DNA of 64,000 nucleotides from Flavobacteriaceae bacterium UBA1682 (GCA_002320285.1 DCKE01000005.1:169084-233083); one strand, 5' to 3'. Counted from the first letter of the stretch, positions 52,789 to 62,235 are shown. Notes: a model not told the origin generated them from the sequence alone. Numbers and translations: made by a program.

Positions 52789-53898
52789 TCATAAATTTTT
52801 ATTAATTAATCGTGCTGTTAAATTACTTGCCCCTTCGCCGCCGAGCTTATCTATCAGTATATCATAATTTTGCAACATTTTAGTTCTGCCTTGATCTTGA
52901 ATTATCTTAGTAAACTCCTCGTGTATGCGTTTTTTATTACAATCATTCTGTACCAACTCTTTGACCACTTCACGGTCCATAATTAAGTTGACTAGTGAGA
53001 TAAATTTTAGCGTAATAATCCTTTTCGCAATCTGATATGAAATCGGACTGGCTTTATACAAGACCACCTGAGGCACCTTAAACAAAGCCGTCTCTAAAGT
53101 AGCGGTACCCGAAGTGACCAAAGCCGCATAAGCAACATTGAGCAAGCCATAGGTTTCATTGGAAATAAAGACCACATTTTTGTTTACGAGAAACTGCCTG
53201 TAAAACTCAAAGTCCTGACTCGGAGCTCCCGCTATAACAAATTGAAAATTGGCAAAATTCGGAACCACGGTTAACATCTCAGATAACAAACGCGTGATTT
53301 CCTGTTTCCTACTTCCTGGTAGCAATGCTATAATAGGTCGATCGTCGAGTTGATGACGCTCTCTAAACTGCGGATCAGCCGTTGTGCGATATTGCGCAAT
53401 AGCATCAATTAACGGATGCCCGACAAATTGAACGGGATAGCCGTGTTTTTTCTCATAAAAGTCCTTTTCAAACGGCAAAATCACATACATATGATCCACA
53501 TCGCGTTTGATCGCTTTAATTCTGTTTTCTTTCCAGGCCCAAATTTGAGGGGAAATATAGTAATGCGTGGGTATACCTTGCTTTTTAGCCCATTTAGCAA
53601 TGCGCATATTGAAGCCGGGGTAATCGATAAAAATAATCGCATCAGGAGCAAAAGCTTCAATGTCTTTTTTGCAAATAGAAATATTTCTTAGAATAGTCCC
53701 TAAGTTCTGAATGACCTCCGCAAATCCCATAAACGCCAATTCGCGATAATGCTTAACGAGGGTACCACCAACACTCTGCATCAAATCTCCACCCCAAAAA
53801 CGAATTTCAGCTTGTGGATCTTCTGCTAAAAGTGACTTCATAAGATTAGAACCGTGCAAATCTCCAGAGGCCTCTCCGGCTATAATATAATATTTCAT
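52789..53898 (-). CDS. lpxB: Lipid-A-disaccharide synthase
   Basis: A 369-residue GT19 glycosyltransferase of lipid A synthesis. It joins UDP-2,3-diacylglucosamine to lipid X at the inner membrane. Family features are YYIIAGEASGDLHGSNLMKSL at the start, FIDYPGFNMRIAKWAKK, YYISPQIWAWKENRI, VGHPLIDAIA and LLPGSRKQEI. The SGTATLETAL motif that binds UDP is present. It lies downstream of surE with a ~290-nt gap, an arrangement common in this group. Confidence 0.93.
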   Translation of the reverse strand: MKYYIIAGEASGDLHGSNLMKSLLAEDPQAEIRFWGGDLMQSVGGTLVKHYRELAFMGFAEVIQNLGTILRNISICKKDIEAFAPDAIIFIDYPGFNMRIAKWAKKQGIPTHYYISPQIWAWKENRIKAIKRDVDHMYVILPFEKDFYEKKHGYPVQFVGHPLIDAIAQYRTTADPQFRERHQLDDRPIIALLPGSRKQEITRLLSEMLTVVPNFANFQFVIAGAPSQDFEFYRQFLVNKNVVFISNETYGLLNVAYAALVTSGTATLETALFKVPQVVLYKASPISYQIAKRIITLKFISLVNLIMDREVVKELVQNDCNKKRIHEEFTKIIQDQGRTKMLQNYDILIDKLGGEGASNLTARLINKNL

Positions 53899-53950
53899 AT
53901 CTAGTTACTAAGTGTTTTTATTTGATCCCGAAACGGTTATGCTTTTATAA

Positions 53951-54160
53951 TTATTGACATCGCGATTGATCACTATTACCATCCTCACAGTTATACTCCA
54001 GCGGGTTTGCATTTCCAGCGCTAAGATAATGCCTCCAAGCATTAAAAACATCTATTTTTTTAAAAAACGCCGACAAACTTAAGCCACTTGTAGCATTACA
54101 AATCGTATAACAAACGAGCAACAACTTTAAAACGCCTCCTTTAAGCTTGAAAATCAGCAA
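53951..54160 (-). CDS. Possible small protein between surE and lpxB
   Basis: A 69-residue frame starting at TTG; no ATG is available. A hydrophobic N-terminal half (GGVLKLLLVCYTICNATSG) is followed by FFKKIDVFNAWRHYLS and a polar Cys-containing tail. It occupies the gap of an otherwise tight surE-lpxB pair on the same strand, which makes a gene plausible, but there is no motif to prove it. I keep it at low confidence. Confidence 0.3.
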   Translation of the reverse strand: MLIFKLKGGVLKLLLVCYTICNATSGLSLSAFFKKIDVFNAWRHYLSAGNANPLEYNCEDGNSDQSRCQ

Positions 54161-54191
54161 AAAAAACAGCTAGCAGCCGTCACAACTCCCC

Positions 54192-54962
54192 TTACAATTC
54201 CCAACGATTTAATTGCTGTATGGCATGATAGGCCGTTAAGTCGAATTGAACTGGCACAACGGATATATAACCGTGTTTTAACGCCCACTCATCGGTATCC
54301 TCTCCCTTATCTTGATTGACAAACTCACCCGTTAACCAATAGTACTCTTTACCGTGTGGACTTATGCGTTTATCAAACTTTTCTTGCCAAGTAGCCTTAG
54401 CTTGTCTACATATTTTTATTCCTTGGATTTCCTCTCTTTTTAATTTGGGAAAATTGACATTCAGTACAATTCCCTCAGGAAGTCCATTTTTCAAGGTTTC
54501 CAAAGTAAGCTGTTTCACAAAGGACATTACTTCATCAAAATTGGCGTTCCAGCTAAAATCTTGAAGCGAAAAACCAATAGCTGGAATTCCACTCATCCCC
54601 GCTTCTAGAGCGGCACTCATGGTTCCAGAATAAATCACATTAATCGAAGAATTGGAACCGTGGTTGATACCTGAAACACAGATATCTGGTTTGCGGTCTA
54701 ATATTTGGTCCATCGCAATTTTTACGCAATCCACCGGTGTTCCGGAACAGCTGTATTCCGCTTCCAAATCAGGATCGATTGAAACGCGTTCGATGGACAA
54801 AGTACTGTTGATCGTAACGGCATGCCCCATTGCTGACTGGGCCTTATCTGGAGCTACTACGACCACTTCACCAATTTCCTTCATCACCTGTATCAATGCG
54901 CGAATACCAGGTGCTACTATACTGTCGTCATTCGTTACTAAAATTAAAGGTTTTTGTTTCAT
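54192..54962 (-). CDS. surE: 5'/3'-nucleotidase SurE
   Basis: A 256-residue phosphatase acting on nucleoside monophosphates. The metal site is LVTNDDSIVAPGIRAL (Asp-Asp and Ser) with the later Asn in SGINHGSNSSINVIYSGTMSAALE. Other family parts are VVAPDKAQSAMGHAVT and GTPVDCVKIAMDQI. The C-terminus, YISVVPVQFDLTAYHAIQQL, is typical. It is divergent from the tail-specific protease gene. A short CTTT/AAAG hairpin lies in its leader around 54975. Confidence 0.93.
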   Translation of the reverse strand: MKQKPLILVTNDDSIVAPGIRALIQVMKEIGEVVVVAPDKAQSAMGHAVTINSTLSIERVSIDPDLEAEYSCSGTPVDCVKIAMDQILDRKPDICVSGINHGSNSSINVIYSGTMSAALEAGMSGIPAIGFSLQDFSWNANFDEVMSFVKQLTLETLKNGLPEGIVLNVNFPKLKREEIQGIKICRQAKATWQEKFDKRISPHGKEYYWLTGEFVNQDKGEDTDEWALKHGYISVVPVQFDLTAYHAIQQLNRWEL

Positions 54963-55144
54963 TGCATTATTTTATTTACTTTCGCTAAAGTAATAAATAT
55001 ATAAGTATACTCCATTACACTTAGGCCCAACCCCTAAAAAACTTAACCGATCCTTTGATTTTTAACACTAAGGTTTAACAAAATATTATTGGAGCGTCAT
55101 ATTAAGTCTCTAATAAATTACTTACTTTAGATGAAAATTAATTG

Positions 55145-57379
55145 ATGAACACTATTTGGTCATTTATGAAAAGAAACTATAAGATAATACTACTCATTCT
55201 AGGTGTATCTACTCTATTGTGGAGTTTTATGCCAAAGGAGCCGAAGGAGAATCCTGAAAAGGATCAATTACTGATTGAAATGATTACGTATTTACTTGAA
55301 AAAGGCCATTATGACCCCGTGAAAATCGACGACACATTTTCCAAAGATGTTTATAAAGAATATATCAAATCCTTGGACCCGACGAAACGTTTTTTCACAC
55401 AAGCAGATATTGATGAGTTTGCAAAATACGAGTATTTAATCGATGATATGATTAAATTGAAGGACTTGTCGTTTTTTAATTTGACGCACGATAGAATAAT
55501 ACAACGCATGTCAGATGCTCAAGTTATCTATAAAGATATCTTAAGCAAACCCTTTAATTTATATGCCAATGAAACTTTTGATGCGGACTACGACAAGCAA
55601 GCTTTTTCTGCAGATGAGGAAGCTCTAAAAAAGCGTTGGGAAAAACAACTTAAGCTTTCCGTTTTGTCAACGATTTCTGATAAGATAAAATTACAAGAAG
55701 GAGAAGAGGTCGCTACCGATGAATTTGAAGACGATATGGATTCAGATACCTATGCTACTAAGACAAAGAAAAAAGACGAAAAACCCGTAGAAAAGAAAAC
55801 TTTTGAAGAACTTGAAGTAGAAGCTCGTGAAGCTACCTTAAAATCTTTAAATGAGTATTTTGGATTTATAGACGAATTGCAACGCAAAGATTGGTTTACG
55901 ATCTATGTCAACAGTATCGTGGAGCGTTTCGACCCACATAGCTCCTATTTAGCACCGGAGGACAAAGAGAAATTTGACGCTAGCATGAGTGGAACTATTG
56001 AAGGTATTGGAGCCAAACTACAAAAGAAAAATGATGTTACCGAAATTTCGGAACTGATTCCAGGTGGACCAGCATGGAGAGGGAAAGAATTAGAGGCCGG
56101 AGATCTTATCTTAAAAGTCGCTCAGGGAGATGGATTAGCTGAAGATGTTGTGGGAATGCGCTTGGAGGATGTGGTCAAAAAGATTAAAGGTCACAAAGGC
56201 ACTGAAGTGCGTTTGACCGTAAAAAAAGTGGACGGAACTGTAGTGGTTATCTCGATTATTCGCGAGATTGTTGAATTAGAGGAAACCTATGCCAAATCCA
56301 GTTTGATCCAAATTGGCGACCAAACCTATGGTTTGATTCAGTTACCGAAATTCTATATCAATTTTGAGAATAAGGATAATCGCGATGCCTTTAAAGATGT
56401 TACCAAAGAAGTAGAGCGTTTAAAAGCACAAAACGTCAGTGGAATCATCATGGATCTTAGAAATAATGGTGGTGGTTCATTGCAAACCGTAGTGGATATG
56501 GCTGGTCTTTTTATAGAGCAAGGCCCTATCGTTCAGGTTAAATCTTCGAAAGGTAAGAAAGACGTCTTGTTTGATCGCGATACCAAAATACAATGGGAAG
56601 GACCTTTAGTTGTAATGGTCAATAACTTTTCAGCATCGGCATCAGAAATTTTCGCAGCTGCTATACAGGATTACAAAAGAGGGGTTGTCATTGGAAGCAA
56701 ACACACTTATGGTAAGGGGACCGTTCAAAACGTCATCAATTTAAATGATCTACTTAAAGACCAACAACCATTTGGTGATCTGGGAGCATTAAAATTAACT
56801 TTACAGAAATTCTATAGAATCAACGGAGGATCGACACAAAGAGAAGGTGTCTTAAGCGATGTCGTTTTACCAGATCGTTTTTCTTTCATCGACATGGGTG
56901 AACGCGACATTCCCAACGCCATGCCGTGGGACAAAATTGACCGCGCCAACTATACGCCGTTAAAAAACGATTTCAGTACAGCAATCACCAACAGTAAAAA
57001 GAGAATTGCTACCAATGAGCAGTTTAAACTAATCACTGAAAATGCGAAGTGGATCAATGAACGCAAAGACGAAAAAGTTTTTAGCTTGAATTACGACAAG
57101 TATAAACTACGTCAAGAACAAGTAGAAGAAAAAGCCAAGAAATTCAAAGCGATTTCAAAGTATAACAATCATTTAAAATTCAACTCCCTTCCTTATGAAT
57201 TGGAGCGATTTAAAAATGACACTATCCTAGAAAACAAACGCAACAGATGGCATGAGTCGTTAGCGAGCGATGTATATGTAGAAGAGGCGGTATACATCTT
57301 AAAAGATCTGTATAAAGGCGCACCTATCAACACGACAGATTTCTCTAACAAAAAAATTAAACTCGCTGAGAAGCATTAA
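55145..57379 (+). CDS. prc: Tail-specific (carboxy-terminal processing) protease, S41 family
   Basis: A 744-residue exported protease that trims or degrades envelope proteins from their C-termini. One N-terminal hydrophobic segment (IILLILGVSTLLWSF) is a signal anchor. An N-terminal helical domain extends to ~270, then the PDZ domain ~270-370 (GIGAKLQKKNDVTEISELI, GDLILKVAQG). The S41 core has GIIMDLRNNGGGSLQ, the catalytic Ser in NFSASASEIFAAAIQDY and the Lys in TYGKGTVQ. The DUF3340 tail ends at 744. The ATG at 55145 is used in place of the TTG three bases before. The ABC permease gene begins 5 nt after the stop. Confidence 0.93.
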   Translation: MNTIWSFMKRNYKIILLILGVSTLLWSFMPKEPKENPEKDQLLIEMITYLLEKGHYDPVKIDDTFSKDVYKEYIKSLDPTKRFFTQADIDEFAKYEYLIDDMIKLKDLSFFNLTHDRIIQRMSDAQVIYKDILSKPFNLYANETFDADYDKQAFSADEEALKKRWEKQLKLSVLSTISDKIKLQEGEEVATDEFEDDMDSDTYATKTKKKDEKPVEKKTFEELEVEAREATLKSLNEYFGFIDELQRKDWFTIYVNSIVERFDPHSSYLAPEDKEKFDASMSGTIEGIGAKLQKKNDVTEISELIPGGPAWRGKELEAGDLILKVAQGDGLAEDVVGMRLEDVVKKIKGHKGTEVRLTVKKVDGTVVVISIIREIVELEETYAKSSLIQIGDQTYGLIQLPKFYINFENKDNRDAFKDVTKEVERLKAQNVSGIIMDLRNNGGGSLQTVVDMAGLFIEQGPIVQVKSSKGKKDVLFDRDTKIQWEGPLVVMVNNFSASASEIFAAAIQDYKRGVVIGSKHTYGKGTVQNVINLNDLLKDQQPFGDLGALKLTLQKFYRINGGSTQREGVLSDVVLPDRFSFIDMGERDIPNAMPWDKIDRANYTPLKNDFSTAITNSKKRIATNEQFKLITENAKWINERKDEKVFSLNYDKYKLRQEQVEEKAKKFKAISKYNNHLKFNSLPYELERFKNDTILENKRNRWHESLASDVYVEEAVYILKDLYKGAPINTTDFSNKKIKLAEKH

Positions 57380-57384
57380 TTTTA

Positions 57385-58488
57385 ATGGCGGATAAAACCA
57401 TCTCTAACAATCAATTAGCGCTCCAAAAATTCAAATCGGATTTTTGGGGCGTTTTATCTTTCTGGTTTGTTGTGGTATTGACCTTTGTTTCGATCCTGGC
57501 CTATGTCATTGTTCCCGACAAAACTCAAAATGCCAATGCTGGCGATCTTTCATTGCGATCAAAAGAACCGGGTTTTACGGTCACTACCTTAACACTTCCT
57601 ACTGAAAAACCACTAGTAAACAATTGGAAGTCCTGGTTTGTGGGACGCGAATATCAACCAGCGACAATACCGATTAGCAACTATCATTTTACCAAAGACT
57701 CCATTCACTACACCACTTATAGCAACAACCCGCTTACAGCACAACACGAATCACTACCACTGAACAGCTTTCAGGAGGAAAAGCCGAATACCATCATCAA
57801 CAACTACATCAACCAGAAATACTACATCTTGGGTACAGACAGTCAAGGTCGCGATTTTCTGAGTCGATTAATCATTGGATCAAGAGTGTCCTTATCCATA
57901 GGTTTTGTTGCGGTAGCCCTGTCGTTGATTATCGGAGTTTCACTCGGCGCAATAGCTGGATATTACGGTGGAAAAACCGACGCCTTAATCATGTGGTTAG
58001 TCAATATGGTTTGGTCTATACCTACCCTGCTTCTAGTCATAGCGATTACATTAGCACTGGGAAAAGGTTTTTGGCAAGTTTTTGTAGCCGTAGGATTGAC
58101 GATGTGGGTCGAAGTTGCTCGTGTAGTAAGAGGACAAGTGATCAGTGTAAAAGAGCAACAATATATTACCGCTGCAAGAGCTTTGGGATATTCGGACATT
58201 CGCATTATCCTCAAACATATCTTACCCAATTGTATGGCTCCTGTAATTGTGATATCAGCAGCCAATTTTGCATCGGCCATTTTAGTCGAAAGTGGATTGA
58301 GCTTCCTGGGTCTTGGCGCGCAAGTACCCGTACCGAGCTGGGGATCGATGATTAAAGAAAACTACAATTATATCTTATTGGGAAAACCTTACCTCGCCTT
58401 AATCCCAGGAATCGCTATGTTTTTATTGGTCATGGCTTTTATGTTGATTGGAAACACCTTAAGAGATGCACTGGACGTTAAAAAATAA
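57385..58488 (+). CDS. ABC transporter permease, DppC/OppC type (no partner genes nearby)
   Basis: A 367-residue inner-membrane permease. One N-terminal helix (residues ~20-45) is followed by a periplasmic loop of ~100 residues, then five helices. The loop end ILGTDSQGRDFLSRLIIGSRVSLSIGF and the EAA contact TAARALGYSDIRIILKHILPN are diagnostic of oligopeptide permeases. No ATPase, second permease or binding protein lies nearby, so its partners must be elsewhere. It follows the prc gene by 5 nt, which suggests co-transcription. Confidence 0.9.
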   Translation: MADKTISNNQLALQKFKSDFWGVLSFWFVVVLTFVSILAYVIVPDKTQNANAGDLSLRSKEPGFTVTTLTLPTEKPLVNNWKSWFVGREYQPATIPISNYHFTKDSIHYTTYSNNPLTAQHESLPLNSFQEEKPNTIINNYINQKYYILGTDSQGRDFLSRLIIGSRVSLSIGFVAVALSLIIGVSLGAIAGYYGGKTDALIMWLVNMVWSIPTLLLVIAITLALGKGFWQVFVAVGLTMWVEVARVVRGQVISVKEQQYITAARALGYSDIRIILKHILPNCMAPVIVISAANFASAILVESGLSFLGLGAQVPVPSWGSMIKENYNYILLGKPYLALIPGIAMFLLVMAFMLIGNTLRDALDVKK

Positions 58489-58509
58489 CGTTTAAAGAAG
58501 TTTAGTACA

Positions 58510-59364
58510 CTATTGTATTAGAATTTTCCGAAGATCGTTTCGATTTCCATTGTAGATATTGACATCGACCTTAGTTTCGATTCCAGGTACAATTCCCTTC
58601 TCTGTAAATTGCCAGAAATGCCATTCCGGTTTGATGTTCTCCACAAAGAAATTATAATTGGCAATCCAAATAATATGATCGGGAAATGCCTGCTGTAAAT
58701 TTTTATTGTAGTAATGTTCTCCCGAATACAATATCGGCTTTACACCATATTGACGTTCTACGATATCCATCCAACGTTTCAAGCCCAAAATCAGGCTGTC
58801 CATCGGTTGGTTTTTCGGCATTTCTTCTACATCGAGTACCGGAGGAAAATCACCCTCCCCCAATTTGACGTTGCGTATAAAATTCTCCGCCTGCTCGACG
58901 GAATTTTCATTTGGACGATAATAGTGGTATGCACCGCGAATAAAGTTGTTTGCGCGGGCGCTACGCCAATTTCTCAAAAAAGCGGTATCTACACCATCCT
59001 TTCCCATAGTCGCTCTTATAAAGACATATTCCAACGGAAATTCTTGATTGATGCGGTCCACTTGCTCCCACAACACCTTTCCTTGATAATGTGAAATATC
59101 AAAACCAAATACCTTATCGGAATGCCGTTTTAAAACCTCTACATTTCGAATATCAAACACAGTGGTTTCGGCTGCGCGTTTCCGTTCTTCACTAAAAAAA
59201 TACTTAATTCCATCTTTAAAAGTTATCCCAAACCAGATTCCCAAACCAACAAAAACCACAGCGGCAACCACCCATTTTAAATGGTGTATGGTAAAAGCAG
59301 TTTTTTTCTTTACCGGTTTTCGGGGAATTGAATTTCTTTTAATGGTTTTTCTCGGTGTAGGCAT
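58510..59364 (-). CDS. Glycoside hydrolase family 25 lysozyme
   Basis: A 284-residue muramidase with an N-terminal membrane anchor (residues ~30-50, WVVAAVVFVGLGIWFGI) after a basic Lys/Arg-rich start. The GH25 barrel is ~80-284: FGFDISHYQGKVLWEQV with the catalytic-site Asp, FIRATMGKDGVD, RGAYHYYRPNE and VLDVEEMPKN (catalytic Asp-Glu). It probably cuts peptidoglycan glycan in the periplasm. It is convergent with the ABC permease gene. TATTTTTG (minus strand, 59383-59390) is a candidate -7 box. Confidence 0.9.
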   Translation of the reverse strand: MPTPRKTIKRNSIPRKPVKKKTAFTIHHLKWVVAAVVFVGLGIWFGITFKDGIKYFFSEERKRAAETTVFDIRNVEVLKRHSDKVFGFDISHYQGKVLWEQVDRINQEFPLEYVFIRATMGKDGVDTAFLRNWRSARANNFIRGAYHYYRPNENSVEQAENFIRNVKLGEGDFPPVLDVEEMPKNQPMDSLILGLKRWMDIVERQYGVKPILYSGEHYYNKNLQQAFPDHIIWIANYNFFVENIKPEWHFWQFTEKGIVPGIETKVDVNIYNGNRNDLRKILIQ

Positions 59365-59454
59365 ACAGGAATTATAAGCCTACAAAAATACATTATTAAA
59401 CAGACTTTTAGAAAAAAACAAGACTCAATTAATCCGAAAACTCTCTGGCAAATA

Positions 59455-60240
59455 TCAGTTTGTCGTCAATCCACCATCGACCGCAACCACCGTTCCGGTG
59501 ATCCATTTTGCCTGCTCTGAAGCTAAAAAAACCGCCATACTCGCAATATCCTCTACAGTACCTATATGACCTAGAGGGTAAATAGTCTGAACCATCTCCC
59601 GAAAAGCAGCCTGCTGTTCTTCAGTCAATTTTTCGAGATTAGTCTGAAATTGTGCGGTTTGCACACTACCCGGTGCAATACCATTCACACGAACACCACA
59701 TTTCCCGATTTCAAACGCTAAGGCTTTTGTAAACGAATCCAAAGCACCCTTAGTCAGAGAATAAGCCGTCGAATCACGTCCAATCAACATTCGATGCGAA
59801 AAATAGGACGAGATATTAATAATATTGCCAGCCGTTTTAACCAAGGAATCCAACAAACTTTGAGATAGTAAATACGGTGCTTTTACATTGAGGTTCCAAT
59901 GTTTGTCCAACAAATCCTCCCCCGTTTCCGCAAAAGGAACAAAAACCCCCATACCCGCATTGTTAACCAATACATCCACCTGCGGAAAAATTTCCAGAAC
60001 GCGTTCTACCAAAACACTTATGGTAGCGCTGATTGTAAGATCTGCATCCAAGCCGATAATAGTGGTACCATACACACTTAACGATTTCACTGCCTTATCG
60101 AGCTTAGCCCGCTCTCGACCCACTACACAGACATGAGCGCCGTTTTGCGCAAATCGGCTTGCAATGCCCAAACCAATTCCATCGCTTCCACCTGTCACTA
60201 CAACATATTTACCCCTTAACATCTTGCTGTTTTTTATCAT
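59455..60240 (-). CDS. Short-chain dehydrogenase/reductase
   Basis: A 261-residue classical SDR. NAD(P)-binding TGGSDGIGLG, the NNAGMG motif, Ser of the active site in NIISSYFSH, and Tyr-Lys in AYSLTKGALDSFTKAL are all present. VNGIAPGSVQT and the C-terminal WITGTVVAVDGG are typical of fabG-like enzymes. The substrate is unknown. The ATG at 60240 overlaps the stop of the upstream gene (60209-60877) by 32 nt; a second ATG at 60222 would leave a 14-nt overlap and begin with MLRGKYVVVTGG, a common start. Both genes are probably co-transcribed. Confidence 0.87.
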   Translation of the reverse strand: MIKNSKMLRGKYVVVTGGSDGIGLGIASRFAQNGAHVCVVGRERAKLDKAVKSLSVYGTTIIGLDADLTISATISVLVERVLEIFPQVDVLVNNAGMGVFVPFAETGEDLLDKHWNLNVKAPYLLSQSLLDSLVKTAGNIINISSYFSHRMLIGRDSTAYSLTKGALDSFTKALAFEIGKCGVRVNGIAPGSVQTAQFQTNLEKLTEEQQAAFREMVQTIYPLGHIGTVEDIASMAVFLASEQAKWITGTVVAVDGGLTTN

Positions 60241-60877
60241 TTTCCAAAATCCAACTATCGTGCAACCATTTTTGAGTTATTCGTTTATTCGCAGCATTAT
60301 CCCAGATGATGTCACGTTCAAAAGTGATCACACTGCCGTCAAATCCAACGATAACCCATGCATAATCACCTCTTGACTTGCGATAACATTTGTACTTCAT
60401 ACCAAAAATCAGCTTTTCTTGTTGATTGATGACCATCGACTCCCCATGCTTATCAATCCATAGATTTTCAAGAGAATTGGCTAAATCAGCATCGATTTCC
60501 AGCAAAAACTTCGTTGCAATCTCTCGGGTCTGCTCCTCGCTCAACAGATCCCGATCCAGATATTTTACATCCATTCGCGTAAAACCCAGAATACGATAAG
60601 GCATTTCCTGAGTCACTATAAACGAAAAATGCTCCTGCAACAAATCACTATTAACATCCTTTGTATAGCGAAACAAATAAGCCTTTTCCTTATTCACCTC
60701 TACCAAAGAAACGGTATCTGCCTTAAAATCGGATGGAATCACCACTTTGCTTTGAAAAAATTCCAACTGAGGTTTCAGTTCGTCCACGCTCCATTGCTGT
60801 GAATCATTGATCTCCCCTTGTCCCTGACAGCTTTTAGCCGTCAAAATAATAAAAACTAAAAAAAAATTCTGTCTCAT
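60209..60877 (-). CDS. Exported protein of unknown function next to the SDR gene
   Basis: A 222-residue protein with a short N-terminal hydrophobic stretch (MRQNFFLVFIILTAKSC) that could be a lipoprotein signal, though the lipobox is weak. The mature part has alternating beta-strand pattern (KVVIPSDFKADTVSLVEVN, EKLIFGMKYKCYRKSRG). No domain was recognised. It is divergent from the MerR regulator across a 104-nt region with two copies of a palindrome, so it may be under that regulator's control. The SDR gene overlaps its 3' end. Confidence 0.65.
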   Translation of the reverse strand: MRQNFFLVFIILTAKSCQGQGEINDSQQWSVDELKPQLEFFQSKVVIPSDFKADTVSLVEVNKEKAYLFRYTKDVNSDLLQEHFSFIVTQEMPYRILGFTRMDVKYLDRDLLSEEQTREIATKFLLEIDADLANSLENLWIDKHGESMVINQQEKLIFGMKYKCYRKSRGDYAWVIVGFDGSVITFERDIIWDNAANKRITQKWLHDSWILENDKKQQDVKG

Positions 60878-60906
60878 ATTGACTTAAATTGTAATTAATA
60901 AATACT

Positions 60907-60927
60907 AATTGTAAATAACTTACAATT
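60907..60927. promoter_or_regulatory. Palindrome, first copy, between the MerR gene and its divergent neighbour
   Basis: AATTGTAA-ATAAC-TTACAATT: eight-bp arms with a 5-nt centre, the size of a MerR-family operator. It lies 30 nt before the ATG of the divergent gene at 60877. The core TGTAAATAACTTACAAT recurs 57 bp away. Confidence 0.6.
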
Positions 60928-60965
60928 GCAAATGAAGTAATATATTTTTACATTTACAACAACTT

Positions 60966-60982
60966 ATGTAAATAACTTACAA
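60966..60982. promoter_or_regulatory. Palindrome, second copy, overlapping the MerR start codon
   Basis: TGTAA-ATAAC-TTACA, identical to the core of the first copy. The right arm runs up to the ATG at 60982, so a bound regulator would block its own translation start region. Confidence 0.6.
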
Positions 60983-61293
60983 TGCCCAAACAAGACAAAG
61001 CATTATCGTTTGATTATGAATTCCTCAATAAATTAATTGTTGGGATAGGAGAAGTAGCCCAAATAACGGCTTTACCCACAAGACAAATCCGTTATTGGGA
61101 GGAAAAGGGGATCATCAAGAGTTTAACAGAAGTCGAAGGTAAAAACCGTAGATATGACTATGAAAACATCAAAAAAATACTTTTGATCAAAGAATTATTA
61201 GACGAGGGCTACACCTTAGATGCGGCCGCAGGAAAGATTCAAAGCAGAATGGATACTATAGAACAAACCTTGCGCAAACTACAAACCAAGTAG
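60982..61293 (+). CDS. MerR-family transcriptional regulator (short form)
   Basis: A 103-residue DNA-binding protein. After ~20 residues without similarity comes the winged helix: GIGEVAQITALPTRQIRYWEEKGIIKS (helix-turn-helix and wing), then YENIKKILLIKELLDEGYTL. The C-terminal helix MDTIEQTLRKLQ would form the dimer coiled coil. No effector domain or Cys metal site is present, so no metal or drug sensing can be inferred. It probably binds the two palindromes at 60907-60927 and 60966-60982. The MscS gene is convergent. Confidence 0.85.
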   Translation: MPKQDKALSFDYEFLNKLIVGIGEVAQITALPTRQIRYWEEKGIIKSLTEVEGKNRRYDYENIKKILLIKELLDEGYTLDAAAGKIQSRMDTIEQTLRKLQTK

Positions 61294-61317
61294 CGATCAA
61301 AAGATCAGTGCGGAGTT

Positions 61318-62145
61318 TTATTGTTCGGTTGGTTGCAAACGCAATACGGGCACTGGCAATTTGATACCGTGCTCCTTAAATTGCTTATCAATCTCAAATC
61401 GAATAGCACTAGCTATACGATCGTTATCAAAGGAATTATCAATAAAATAGTATAATATAAAGCGAATTGAAGACTCGCCAAATTGATCGAGAAACACCAA
61501 CGGTTCGGGATCTTTCATCACATCGGGATTAACGGCTGCGCTTTTCAGCAGAACTTCTCGTACTTTTTGAACATCCGTTCCAATATATACCCCGACATCA
61601 ATTCGAGCTCTGATCACTTCATCATCTTGAGTCCAGTTATTGATAATGTCGTCGATAAATTTTCTATTGGGAATTACGATAATTTTTCGATTCCGCGTTT
61701 CCGCTATAGTAGATCTTAGCTTAATCAGTTTAACACGAGCTACCTCATCATTGATATGAATCACATCACCTACAGTAAGTGTTTTATCCATCATGATGTA
61801 AATACCGGCTATTAAGTCTTGGAATATCTTTTGAAGTGCTAACCCCAGCCCTACAAAGAGCGCTGCAGAAGTCGTTAGAAACATATTGATATTTACCCCT
61901 ATTGCATTGAGGATAAAAAAGAACATAATTACATAAACAAAATAGTTTACAAAATTAAAAGCGCTTGTCAGTCGACCGCTGTCTTCAATCGAGGAGATTT
62001 TTAGCACGGTTTTTTTAAGAAACTTTAGTCCATAACGAGTCAGAACCAGCGTAAATACCACAAAAAGAATCGTACCAACTGTGACTGTAATCGATTTACC
62101 TGCATAAATCTCATACTCCAACAATTTAGATAATAGTTCTCCCAT
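61318..62145 (-). CDS. MscS-family mechanosensitive channel
   Basis: A 275-residue channel from the ATG at 62145 (MGELLSKLLEYEIYAG); the longer frame to 62184 begins with TTG and is less likely. Helices are ~20-40, ~60-80 and the pore-lining TM3 (FVGLGLALQKIFQDLIAGIYIMMD). The beta domain (VGDVIHINDEVARVKLI, IPNRKFIDDIINNWT) follows, then the C-terminal alpha/beta part. It releases solutes at hypo-osmotic shock. It lies ~120 nt downstream of tRNA-Leu on the same strand, with a tRNA terminator between them. Confidence 0.9.
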   Translation of the reverse strand: MGELLSKLLEYEIYAGKSITVTVGTILFVVFTLVLTRYGLKFLKKTVLKISSIEDSGRLTSAFNFVNYFVYVIMFFFILNAIGVNINMFLTTSAALFVGLGLALQKIFQDLIAGIYIMMDKTLTVGDVIHINDEVARVKLIKLRSTIAETRNRKIIVIPNRKFIDDIINNWTQDDEVIRARIDVGVYIGTDVQKVREVLLKSAAVNPDVMKDPEPLVFLDQFGESSIRFILYYFIDNSFDNDRIASAIRFEIDKQFKEHGIKLPVPVLRLQPTEQ

Positions 62146-62235
62146 ACCGATTGGCTTTAAAACAATACCTATAAATTTAAGCAACTCTTACTCAAAAACC
62201 AAAGTATCGTTGTAATTAAAAATAGCTATAAATAA

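Noticed and set aside
57993..58355. 120-codon frame overlapping the ABC permease
   Set aside because: Different frame over the conserved EAA and membrane segments; composition is Ser/Arg-rich shadow.
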